A stretch of DNA of 64,000 bases from Phycomyces nitens. Lineage: Eukaryota > Mucoromycota > Mucoromycetes > Mucorales > Phycomycetaceae. The DNA lies in assembly GCA_022702545.1 (NCBI GenBank), contig JAHRBC010000003.1, positions 2,666,001 to 2,730,000 of the forward strand. The letters run 5' to 3'. The translations under genes were made by a program, and so were the position numbers. Positions 46,873 through 57,766 of the stretch are shown piece by piece (the stretch's first letter is position 1; each line of letters starts with the position of its first letter). Below the pieces are notes generated by a model. It did not search any database. It was not told the origin of the DNA and saw only the letters and a list, made by a program, of their open reading frames with translations.

Positions 46873-49199
46873 CGCACCAATGGAGGAACCCCCTTTACGT
46901 TCGGTCCCAATTGCTCGCAGATTCAAAGGTCTGGTTTATCTGTCTCTTTGAGATTGACACCATGTTCCGCCTGCTTGTTTGGGGCCGAGTCCTTATCTTG
47001 GATAGTGATGATTCAAACTGGCCAGTCTATCTGTTTCAATGGAAATTGATACCGTGCCTACATGTTTGCATGTTTCTGAATCCTTGGCATGATTTGGATA
47101 GTAAAGGGAAGGTAGACGTGGAGTTGTCTACGCCGGTGTATTAGGAGGTGCTGGTTTGAGTTGTGGTCCCTCACGCTCGCCTATATGCATCGTCTTGATA
47201 TATCCGAAAGTTGTGGTAGCGACGTTTGGATTCTCTCAAAGGTAAGGACTGTTTTTTTTTATATTTGATTCATTGTTGCCCATTGACTTTTTTACTAACT
47301 ATGGTCATTTATAGTTGCCCATGTTCGTAGGGTCTTTGACGAGTTTCACCCACCCATGGTCTTGGTCACGGTCTTGGGTCTACGATTCTATCAATAGTAC
47401 GAACCACTCAGTTTTCTGGTTTTCTGGTTTAGACTCTTTGGGTCTCTGGTTTGGTTCTCCTGGCCGCGGGAGTCTGTGTTGTCGAGGTCCTCGGGTATAT
47501 CCTCCAACAGTACCAGCGTACGATAGAATCAAGGAGCATGGATGTCAGTCCCTCTGACATCCGCCGGTCATACGTATCTGAACTGGATAGACTTGGTTTC
47601 TTGACTGGCTCTTGCGAGCCTTTGGTCGGGTTTGGTCTCTCTTGCGTGGACTTTTGTGAGTCTGTGGATTGACTCGTTTGAACTCAATTTGGTTCAAAAA
47701 TCCGGTCTGCGCATAGGACCCACAAGTCTTGAAGGTGTCTGATGAAAGGTTTCGCGTGAGATATAAAAGGCGAAGACCTGTTCTCAGCAGATTGTATGGC
47801 CAAACAGCCGAAAGTGTACAGCCAAATAGTTGTCCGGGTACAAGAAATGCACAATTGTATGCCTGGGCAACACACAGTCCTCTGAGATGGCAAACAAAAC
47901 TTGGACTGTGATTAGGCAGCGTACGAGTAGGCTGTCCATGGAAGCAAGCAAGAACAATTACACATTCACAATATGTATTGTTCATCGGTAGTAGTAAGCA
48001 CAAGTCATTGACTTTCAAGAATGTTTTCCACACCTGCTGCTTGAATTCAAGCATACCTCTTTTGGGTATATTCAAGCTGATCTGGCTCGTCGAATTTGAG
48101 GCGACAAGCCAGATCAAACAGGATACACTTGCGACTGTCATCAAGAGCAGATTGCGTATAGCAGTTGCAAAAATATATACACACCTCAAGACACTCCCTG
48201 ACCAGGATAAGGTGTGTGTATTTGCAACTGTGAAGGAGAAGCAACTGTCATGGGACCAGTCCAGCAAGACACCGAATCAAGACTGGTCCCAAATGGATAT
48301 TGTTCATACCTTTATCCATCCCGCAAGATCCTTGGCAATGGAGATGGCAGAAGCAACAATCAAGCAAGCCATGCAAATCTCGACAATCCAACGATACAGC
48401 AATACAAGCCAACAGCACAAGTCAACAGCACAAATCAACAGTACAAATCAACAGTACAAATCAACAGTACAAATCAACAGTACAAATCAACAGTACAAGT
48501 CAATAATGACAATCAATGATACAAAACAACACTACAAAACAAATAAAAACCATCAGCAAAAACATCAGCAAAAACAAAAACGAAACATTCAAGCAACGTA
48601 GAGCTGCCACTCCATTGCCGGTCTGTCCAGGTATGTCTTTGTCATTTTCCAAAATCTTCAAGCCAAAGTCAAGTCGAAATCAGGCCGAGAATACCGAGAT
48701 CAAGCACCACTCCAGTCCTGATACAACAGCAAGAAACGACAACTACAAGATCACGGAAATGGAAATGACAAGAAGCAGCCCAGAGTCTCGCCATCTCGCT
48801 GGGCTGTGACAAAGGCATACCTGGACTTCGACAAGAATCAAAGCCAAGTACGAAGCATCCGATTCACCAAGAAATCCAATACGGGACATCAAGACGATCA
48901 GGGGTAAGACAATCCATACAAACACCACTGACACTGGCAGGACTTTATAGGCTACCAGCAATCTACAAGGGAGCTCCCAACAGAACAGTGTGAACCCAAG
49001 CAGCGATACGGCACAAGATGGTATCGTCCTCAAATCCATAAGATCGTGACAGCATCAAGGAAAACCCTTAATATAAGTATTTGTTCCATTATACTGTATT
49101 TTATGACATTTTGGATACTAGCTATATAAACGGTCTTTAGTTTCCTTATCCCTGCCTATGTACTACAAGAGGACACCATCTGGAGGATTCCAGTGAGAG
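46873..49199. other. Island sequence with fragmentary coding potential
   Basis: Less AT-rich than the flanks. Frames such as 47451-47672 (LLAAGVCVVEVLGYILQQYQ, a membrane-like helix, then SELDRLGFLTGSCEPL) and 47978-48601 look partly protein-like, and GT/AG pairs exist (for example donor at 47241, acceptor before 47314), but I could not build a model whose phases agree. It may be a decayed or species-specific gene. It also contains the 13-bp tandem repeat and two hairpins listed separately. Confidence 0.4.
48402..48506 (+). repeat. 13-bp tandem repeat
   Basis: The unit CAACAGTACAAAT and close variants (CAACAGCACAAGT) is repeated about eight times. Because 13 is not a multiple of three, each frame cycles through the same 13-residue peptide unit. 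Confidence 0.85.
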
Positions 49200-49369
49200 T
49201 GAAGAATGGTCCTTGCTAACGGCAGGCCGTTGAGTACGCTAGTCGTACTTCTCTCGCCCAAAGACTTACAGTGCCTTTGGGCCTGTATATGGCCTTGGGT
49301 CAACCAAGTCTGGTCATCCGTCTGCCGTTGATTGTCCAGCCCATTGTGGTTGACACATCGCTCGAGTGG

Positions 49370-50430
49370 CACATGGCTTCTGTTGGCGGTTCCCTTTTCC
49401 CTTTGTTGGTAGTCTTGCTGGTCCTGCTGGTGGAGGTGGTGGAGGTGGTGGATTGTATTACCCCGTGTACCGTCTGTCCCGTTTACATCAAGAAAAAAAG
49501 CCGGCTGTCAAATCCTATCATCCATGGCAACAAAACAAAGAATACAATCTGTTCATACCTCAGCCGGTGTATGAACAGGGATCAACAAGAGATCCCCGAA
49601 ATGCAAGCCAATCTCAACCCATGATAAATATTCTCAGTCAAGGTAACGTAAAAACGCTGGCTCTAACCAATCATAAATACTCATTGTCAAATTATTATAG
49701 ATGGCTGAAAACAAGGAAGGGTATAGACCCACTGCAAATCCGATTCCAAAGGGTGGAATCCAAACCATGGGCAGAGTCCCACAGTCAAGGTAAAGTCAAA
49801 ACGATGGATCTGAAAAATCATGAATACTCACTGTCAAAATTATTACAGATGACTGGAATCAAGGAAGGGTATAGACCCACTGCCGAGCCGATTCCAAAGA
49901 GTGGGATCCAAATCATGGACAGAGTCCCATTTTCAGGCCGATTCCAAAGAGTGGGATCCGAATCATGGGCAGAGTCCTACAGTCAAGGTAAAGTCAAAAC
50001 GCTGGCTCGAAAAAAGTATGAATACTCATCCTCAATATGATTACAGGTGACTGATCCAAATAATTGTATGCCTGCCAAGTTCAACACCAAGTACAATGCA
50101 AAGTTTAATGCAAAGTCCAGTGCTATGTTTGCTGTAAAGTCCAATGTATGGCTCAAGGTAAGGTATACATCTATTTAGTGCATTCCAAAGCACAGTTCAG
50201 TGTCTAGTCTGGAAGCAAAGTTCAATGTCGAGTTGGATTTCCGAGTTCAAGGCCAAGTCCAAAGTCGAGTTCAGTACAAAGTTGGATTTCCAAGTTTGAT
50301 TCCAAGTTTACTTCCCGAGTTTGATGACAAGATCAATGCCGTTCCTTACAAATCCGATTATCAGTTTAATTCAAAGAAGAATTGCAATGAAATTTCAAAC
50401 GATCAAAAAAAAAAAAAGGAGGAGTGCTAA
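49370..50430 (+). CDS. Possible low-complexity protein gene, model uncertain
   Basis: A frame from about 49366 reads FVGSLAGPAGGGGGGGGLYY and then a plausible stretch EKKPAVKSYHPWQQNKEYNL to about 49635, where a GTAACG donor follows. Downstream lie repeated intron/exon-like modules and a short-period segment (AKFNTKYNAKFNAKSSAMF, then LEAKFNVELDFRVQGQVQSR) ending at 50430. Splicing the modules directly gives stop codons, so I cannot offer one coherent protein. It may be a decayed or very young gene. Start and exon structure are not supported. Confidence 0.25.
49635..50057 (+). repeat. Tandem repeat of about 148 bp, two full and two partial units
   Basis: Units begin AGTCAAGGTAA at about 49637, 49785 and 49981 and contain AATACTCA...TTATTA(C/T)AGATG and GGAAGGGTATAGACCCACTG. 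An extra partial copy of the unit's end (GCCGATTCCAAAGAGTGGGA) sits at about 49938-49980. Each unit contains a donor-like GGTAA and an acceptor-like TATTACAG, so it looks like a duplicated intron-exon module. Confidence 0.8.
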
Positions 50431-50647
50431 AAAAAGGCGCCCTCCGCAAGAAGGAAGATCTCTCGAAAGACGCCTTCGGTGGTTAAAGTGGTGGTAGCAT
50501 CCTTTATACAAATTGAACTGTAAGTACCTATTGATCTCTTGTGATTTATGATGAAGAACATGTACTAATATATGTGTTATCTTTCTCTAGATGTCCAAAA
50601 TGTTAAAGATGACATAATGAAAGACGATGGTCCACAGGAGTCCTCCA

Positions 50648-50916
50648 GGAAAGAACACCAACTCATGTGCTTGCAACTCCCCTTAGGGCTATCTGTCCTA
50701 CAGGCATAAGGTATTTCTTTTTCTGTATCCTATGCAGCATCGTATGCCTTTAGTATATTTTCATCTTTTGGAATAGCCCAATAAAACAGGCCTTTAAGAA
50801 GGAAATATACAAAGTCATATGTTGCTATATGGTAAGAATCAGGGAAGACGTACCTTATGCCTGTAGGACAGATAGTCCTAAGGGGAGTTGCAAGCATATG
50901 AGTAGATGTTCTTTCC
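50648..50916. repeat. 66-bp inverted repeat (fold-back) with 137-bp spacer
   Basis: Left arm 50648-50713 and right arm 50851-50916 are reverse complements with four mismatches by my count. Both contain CTTGCAACTCCCCTTAGG or its complement. A transcript across it would form a long hairpin. Confidence 0.85.
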
Positions 50917-52918
50917 TCTAGGGCGCTTTTGAGGCTTGGTTTCCAAATTATCGACCATTTAAAAAAAATTGAATGTACGGAATCCGTTAAAATTTGACAA
51001 TGAACTTGAACAAAGTAAAAAGACAAGTACCAAATGAACAAAGAAATTGAAATTGGGCAAAGAAAGCAAGCAAGGATCAAGCAAGGCAAAAAAGCTTTGG
51101 ACTGAATGGCGCAGAAGACTTGGATTGGACAAAGAAAGAAGAATTGCATTGAACGGCGCCAAAAGACTAACATTGAGGATAGCTGAAGACCGACCCTTGA
51201 CAGTGCTGGAAGACTGAGCAGTGGCATGGCCCGAAGACAAAGCTGCCACGATGCTGTACTTTGGCGAGAACTTGGTAGAATTACAATTTTGAGATCTGGG
51301 GGGTGGGAATATATGGTCTCCACCTTCTCGTGGTTATTCCTGTGAGTAGAAGCTTGTTGCTTTGAAACCAAGAGAGACCCTCCATAAGATATATTGTTAC
51401 ATAGTATACTATAGCGACATGACCAGCAATTGTAAATATTATAATAAAATACCTACCGTTTATTCTGATTTTAGTCCATTTTATCTCATTAGCTTGCAGT
51501 TGAAAATCCATGATAGTCCATGAATTCGCATTTATTTCTCTTTCTTTGACAAGGTAGTCTCAGTACCCTAGAGAGGTCTTGTAAGTTTCAAAAGTTACTT
51601 TGTTTATTGAAATGAGCATTTAGTTTGAAGATGCCAAACTTTGTTGAGATTAACAATAATATATAGTCTATGTGAAAGGAATGGGCACATGGTTGCCGTT
51701 TTTATTTTGTTTTGTACCGGTGTAGTGACATAAAGAAATAAAACTTGCCATCAAAGACGTGATAAAGTACGACAAGTCTTTATTCACAATATTAACTCTT
51801 TTTCTATTGCTCAATAACTTTGCTGTTATTTTGTTAATACATGATGTGATTTGAATGAATAAAGTGCTGTAGAAAAGAGAATGTGTGGTAGACTATATTT
51901 TGTAAAGTTTAAATCAATTATTATCAGTGGCTTTAGGAGTCTATATGTAAATACTTTACTTCCTGTGGTAATTTGGGGTTGGGAACTTCTAGATACTGTG
52001 AGAGTTTTATTTATTAAAGAAAGAATATTATGGTGGTTAATATAGTTATTATTCTAGTTCCCTTGTTTTATTAGTCTCTGTTGCGCAATGGTCAGCTATC
52101 ACTGCTGTAGTGTGAATTGTACGTGAGCCTGGTGTGTAACTGCTCCTGGGATGTTAACTTGCCAGGGTCATTAGAGAAGAGTAACCAGATATTAGTTATA
52201 GATTCTGTATTTTACTCGGTTCTGGTGTGTATACCACAGTATATCAGAAAATATTTCTATTACATAATTTGAACTTGATTCTGCAGGTTCAATTCTTTGT
52301 GTTTTGTATACTTTTTGGAGGCTTTTTTTGACAAACATATTCAATATGATTTTTTGGAGCAGAATGAGCACGATGTAGTATATTACGTCTTTGTTAATAC
52401 CCTATACGAATCCACATGTATAAAAACTAAAATATAAATATTTTACTAAGATCATATTAATTAATACTTTCTAAAATACTTGAAATCCATTGTATATGTG
52501 TGGTGCAAATGGCCATATTTCCTTTTATACACACTTCTTTATAAATTCCACTTATTCTAACATCCTCTATATCTCTACAAGTACGCATTTGTGGGTTATC
52601 AGATAAGCACCACCCGGTCTGTATCAGGACTTTGCACAAATTTACTTGACACATTCTTTTTTGGGAATTTTTCAGATTGGCCTTGAGTCCTCTGGATTTC
52701 GTAAGAGGGTATCAAAAATGTACTTTTGGTGCAAATGGCGTAATTTTCAGTGCTTGAAGATTTTTGTGAGTGAAGATATAGAACACTTTGATGAATATTT
52801 AACCAATTCAAGTAAAATAAAGTGGTAATGGTGGATCCTAGTATTCCTCGCCAGGTTACTTGATAATGTATACGTTGCTAAATTTGTGTTTATAAATATA
52901 AAGCGAATTTTCGTCGAA
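50917..52918. other. Right end of the island and AT-rich flank
   Basis: At 50960-51250 the plus strand is purine-rich with repeated GACAAAGAAAG/GCAAGGCAAAG-type words; the long minus-strand frame (51371-50730) is its shadow plus the fold-back. From about 51300 the DNA returns to high AT. No conserved gene. Confidence 0.45.
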
Positions 52919-54020
52919 TACAGTGGGGTCGATCCCGGGATGGCATAAATTTGAAATCCGAAGCTTTTGTTTTTTAAATAAAATACGTACACCTCTATTT
53001 GTTTTCTTTTCTACAACCTCTATTTTTAATTCGATGATCTCCGTGTCTTTAGTAAGCATTTCTGACAATATTTCCAAGCAAAAGGAGGTCCCAATTGAAG
53101 TCAGAGGAATGATTGTTGGTGCTTTTAAGGCAAAAGTAAAAGTGTCATCCATTTATGAGTGATACAATGTAACACATTTTACTGTATACAATACAATGCA
53201 AAGATACAGAGAGACTGGGATGACAGCTATTAATAGGCACAAGGGACCCTCGAGGATATTTGGTGAACGAGATTTGCGTGTTTTGCGCAGAGAGATAAAC
53301 AACGGGTTGTTAATTTTAACATAATGATCAGCATGATAGCTATAAAATTGAGAGAATATGTTGCAAGGATGCAATCTGCTTTCATAAAGACACTTTTTAT
53401 GAACTTTTATACAGCTGTATACAAGCAATAGCCTACCTATTATTAATAAATGAACCGTCAGACTATGCTCAACATCCCAGAGAAGTGAATCAACGCCAGG
53501 ATCAAGTCTTTGGGGGATGATTAATCGGCATCCATACAGTTCAGGACATGCCAAATTTACTAGTCTGGCGTTTCTATTCAGAAAAATATAACAAGGTTTG
53601 TATATGCTCTAGAATCAAAGGCAATGCTGGAACCATGGAAACCATTAGCGGGAATTTTGAATGATGAGCGTATATAAACATACTACAAACCCTATTGATG
53701 TCTTTAAAGAACAATCTGGACCATGAAAAAGGCGACTCTTATCCTTCACCAAGATAATATTCAATGACATTGTATCACAATAATAAAAGGGTACAGAAAT
53801 GGAGATTTGGAGCTAATATAATGTCCCCGTTTCAGCCCTGATCTAGATCATGTTGATATATAGGTATACCCGGGGAGAATGGAGAAATCCAAAATATCAT
53901 AGCCAAAGAACCTCAATCGCTTGAGATTTATGATTGAATATAGTATAATATACCAGTTGAATTGTGTCCAATCCATTGTAAGTAAATATCAAGGCAGTTA
54001 CATAAAGATTGACAACCAAA
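52919..54020 (+). mobile_element. Decayed Tc1/mariner element, copy 2
   Basis: A second, more mutated relative of the copy at 42.3 kb. The left ends align: GGGTCGATCCCGGGATGGCA at 52925 against GGGTCGATTTCTGGATGGCA at 42314, followed by the shared TAAAATACGTACACCTCT(A/G)TTTG. Transposase traces include RGMIVGAFKAKVKVSSI, LHQDN and DLELI...FSPDLDHVD, interrupted by many stops and frameshifts. The right end is not defined. Confidence 0.75.
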
Positions 54021-54737
54021 GTCTTGCAATTGATTAATGCGTAATTTTGTGACTCGCTTCCCGCTGTGTCGCTTTACTGATTCCGCCCAAGGTGGTACAC
54101 AGATTATACGCAAAAAAGTTTCTGGAAAGCCTATATATATTAATCTAAAATGAGACAAGTTAAAAGAAAGGAGGCCAATTGTAAATAAACTTTGGGTGCG
54201 ATTGAGAAACTAGATACTCTTGAGCTAGCCCATTCAACAAGTATTCACTTTAGTAAAACAAAATATACAATTTGTTTTGGCTCTAGACACTCATGTTAGT
54301 CAAGTTTCTTGTCTTACAATAGTTGGCGGATTTGACTGGTCAGATATACTCATCAACAAAACCAGACTTTAATCTCCTTCCCAGAAACAACTTCTTTTTT
54401 GTCTTGTCTTGTCTCGAGACTAAATTTGTATTGCAAAAAGGGACTTGTGGATAACGGTGATCCAACCAATGGTTATGAGATGGTCTATTATATCTACCCA
54501 ATCAATTATTATGATATCTGGATTTGACCTGAGAATATTAGTGAGTATTATACCGTCCCTTTAGATAAACCAAACCTGGCTAGATATATTATAGCCTAGT
54601 AATTTTATTTTTATTTTTTTCAATAAAAAAAAATGTCATCACACAATTGGATTATATATTAAGGGCAAACAAACAAAAGTTAAGGGAAAAAATAAGGAGA
54701 AATGAGCTGGGATGTGTATGGGATGTGTTGTTTTTGG
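54021..54737. other. AT-rich spacer downstream of SAP30
   Basis: No coding signal. It should include the SAP30 3' untranslated region near 54700-54737. Confidence 0.45.
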
Positions 54738-55255
54738 TTACATGTGCAGTGGCAACCGTAAAACACTGTCTATTGTAATTATAAACAATCAACCTCGATC
54801 CTACAGGATAATTATTATATAGAAAAATGGCTTACCTCGATAGCGAGATGAGTATAGGAAACATGTAATCGTATCAACTTCCTTCACGGTCTGGTTGGCG
54901 AAATGACGAGACACAGCTGCGACAAGCTCTTCTTTGTTTGATTTTGACCGTACTTTGATGTTGTGAACTCGAACGTATTTGCGCAATACTGATAAGTCTA
55001 GGGAATTAAAGTCGATCTAAATCAAAAAGTAATAATAATATTGGTATTGGTATTGGTATTGGTATTGTTCTTGAATAAAGGTCCTTGTTGATTGTCATCT
55101 ACCGTTTGAAACTCTTTTCCGACATTGCTTCCTTCGGCAACCCGACGTCTCTTTTCGCGCTCTCTGTCATTGTCTACGGTTTGCTTAAAGGCAGTGTGTG
55201 AATGATGAGAGATTCCATTGGTGTTTAATGCAGTTGTCTTTTGTTTGGAGCCCAT
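54738..55255 (-). CDS. SAP30: SAP30, Sin3-HDAC complex subunit
   Basis: Three exons (55255-55103, 55016-54836, 54769-54738) give 121 residues. A basic N-terminus (REREKRRRVAEGSNVGKEFQ) precedes the Sin3-binding domain: IDFNSLDLSVLRKYVRVHNI, KEELVAAVSRHFANQTV and EVDTITCFLYSSRYR. The domain bridges Sin3 and Rpd3-type histone deacetylases for transcriptional repression. For the C-terminus I prefer the splice to 54769 (ending SVLRLPLHM); reading on through the donor would stop at 54801 with GKPFFYIIIIL, which looks like intron. The exon 1-2 intron contains a short (TTGGTA)n-like repeat at about 55044-55066. Short length is normal for fungal SAP30. Confidence 0.88.
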
Positions 55256-55602
55256 CTTTAATGATTGTAAAAAAAGGAAAAACCAAGGCAGGACAGAAAG
55301 ATATGGCTAAATCACCAAATATAGCAAGTCACAATCGAAAGTGAATCGAGGATGGTAATGCAGTGTATCAAAAATCCCCAGTTTTTGGTCAGTTTGAAGG
55401 AATGGATATGCATTGCCTATTGGGCAATAAGGAAAAGGAACAATTGTGGGTCCTTTGAGTATGTATATTAATATTAATATTAATATTATTGTGATTATTA
55501 TTATGATTATTATGATTATGATTATGATTATTACTATAATTTAAAAATAACCCCTATTATTTACAAATATCTGCCAAGTATATACTCCTTGATCTCCTAC
55601 AA
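55256..55602. other. Spacer, arrestin end to SAP30 start
   Basis: It contains the SAP30 promoter and an ATT/ATG-type microsatellite at about 55467-55535. No gene. Confidence 0.45.
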
Positions 55603-56824
55603 TTACGCAGCCGTAAAAGGCGTCATGAACAGAGAGCTGTAGGTCGGCAGGTGGACTCCATTCAAGCTGGTTTCTAGAATATCAGCTGGCTCAAAGGCAC
55701 CCTCATCAGAAGATTCTTGATCTCTCTCCAGTCCCTGCAAGAGAGCAGTCAAGGCTGCAGGATTATAAGGTGATGTGCGGCCGATTTCCTCATAGGCAGG
55801 CAGACCATTGTCATTCACAGCACAGACGATTGCGATTGGCAAAATAGCGCGAAGTTCAGACACATGCCCATCTGCGTTCTGGAGCGAGATGACAAACTTC
55901 AATTTATGGCGAACAGAGACAAATTTGTTTCGTACATCGCATTGTATCGCATCGGGTGATCTTGGCACCTGGATCGCTAGTTCTTTTACCCAGCTTACAA
56001 AGAAATCTGGCTGGCTACCGTTGTTCTCTTTCCCAAACCCAAAGTCGTGCGAGGAATGTATGATTCTGGTGTGAGTCTGGGATGACCTATGGGACATTGG
56101 GCTAGTAGACCGACAGACAAGATACTCCTTGAAGATACAGATCAAATGCCGTACTTTAATGTCGTTTGAAAGTGGAATGACGCTCAGGCTAACAGGGATC
56201 TCGTCTCCATGAGAGTATTGCTTTGTCGGTGTGCTTATTTCATAGTCTAGCTTATTGGCCCATTGACCAGCCACCGAGACAGGGCTGGAATCAAAGGACA
56301 GTCCTGATATCTGCCGCCAAATTCGAACATCTCTTCTCTCGGTGTGGTTGGGTAGGAACTTTGAGCGCTCGATGACCGCCTTTAGCTGATAGGATACGTC
56401 GTAATGGTTACCTATGGAGGTCGTCTCGGGCAATTTTCCTTCGAGTAAGAGTTCGAATTCGAAAAAGTGGTTTCCTACACTCATTTGGTGTAGTTTGGGC
56501 TGTGGGCGAAGAAATGTCCATGTGTGGGATATCAACTCGCGTTGTTCGACATGGGAAGCTTCGTAGTGGGAAGACATTACGACGCCTGGTTTGTATTAGT
56601 ACCTTTGGTGGTTGAATGGCTAGTAATTTACCTGCTTTCCAACACAAGTTGCTCTTGCCCGAGAAATGCAGTCTGATGGCCTTTACCTTTGTGGGCTCCT
56701 GGAAGTTAACCTCTAGCACTCCTCGTAAAACACACCCAGAAGATTCAGAGGGGGAGCCATGCATGACAAGCTGGCTGTTCTCCAAGTGAATAGTGATTTT
56801 GGCTGACGATCTGATACGGTCCAT
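55603..56824 (-). CDS. Alpha-arrestin-like trafficking adaptor
   Basis: Two exons (56824-56632, 56585-55603) give 391 residues. An arrestin N-domain (residues about 8-170) is indicated by GCVLRGVLEVNFQEPTKVKA and LHFSGKSNLCW, then HTWTFLRPQPKLHQMSVGNH-FFEFELLLEGKLPETT, a typical strand pattern ending in NHYDVSYQLKAVIERSKF. The C-domain (about residues 190-340) contains YSHGDEIPVSLSVIPL and HKLKFVISL. The tail carries LPAYEE and LPTYSS, variants of the PY motif by which yeast ARTs recruit the Rsp5 ubiquitin ligase to plasma-membrane transporters. The upstream ATG at 56950 is possible but reads hydrophobic leader-like sequence, so MDRIRSS is chosen. Confidence 0.85.
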
Positions 56825-57727
56825 CGAAAGAGGAAAGGGGGTGAAAGGAAGAGATAAGAGGGAAAATGATGAAAACCATAAAATATGATCTTGGTACACA
56901 ATACTAAACGTGGTCGATGCTTTGACTACAAGGTAGCACTTGCCCCTCACTTCCTATTTAACCAAACCGTCTAGAGCGCATAACCAAATGTCAATCCAAA
57001 TGACGATCAACCTTTTATTTATTTTTGGGTCTCGGCAAACAGTAGGTTTTGGAAGCCTCTAAAGCCGATCTGCTGCCATTTTATTATGGCAATCATAGAG
57101 TAAAGAATATCCAATTTGTTTATAAAAAAAAACCAATTTCACAAAGGCCAAATTGTACGTCATGAACACTGTTGTATGCGCCTAAAAGGGTACCTTTCCT
57201 GGCTTTTCTTGTCAATCAAATGATTGTTACTTTAAGCAGAGTCTGGGACACTGTCAAGCGCACCAAATATAGCTCCCCCCAAAGTCCAATCAACACTCCA
57301 TCTCTTGAGTTGCATCTCATTGACCATCTCAACATTAGCGAGATTCATGACAACAACAACAACAAAAAAGACAGTCATTTTTGACTCTCTTTATCATCAA
57401 TACTAGCAAGACCCGGAGAATATGAATTAAATGACCTTGGTCAAGGGACACTACATTCCACAGAGTAAATAGTTATCTTAATATACTGTCTTTAAAGGAT
57501 TATTATTTAATGTTAAATTGTATATACTAAAATAGTGCATATTACACTCTCTGTTTATCTATTGATAAGGTCTTCATATCCAACGTGGAGCACTTTTTAT
57601 AAATCAGGCAATGTACAAAGGCACTGTCCCAGCAGGGTCTGTATTGAGGGAAATCTGAAGCCTTTTTCCCAGGCCACAGGAAAACATTTACCCATAATGA
57701 GCGATTATAAATATACCGCACTCAAAG

Positions 57728-57766
<39 letters not shown>

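Noticed and set aside
47545..48267. Minus-strand frame of 240 codons
   Set aside because: Hydrophobic, Cys/Leu-rich shadow of a GC-richer plus strand; no domain, no start context.
48402..48506. CRISPR-like array
   Set aside because: Unit is 13 bp without spacers, in a eukaryotic genome; a plain tandem repeat.
50730..51371. Minus-strand frame of 213 codons
   Set aside because: Composed of one fold-back arm plus the complement of a purine-rich repeat; no protein features.
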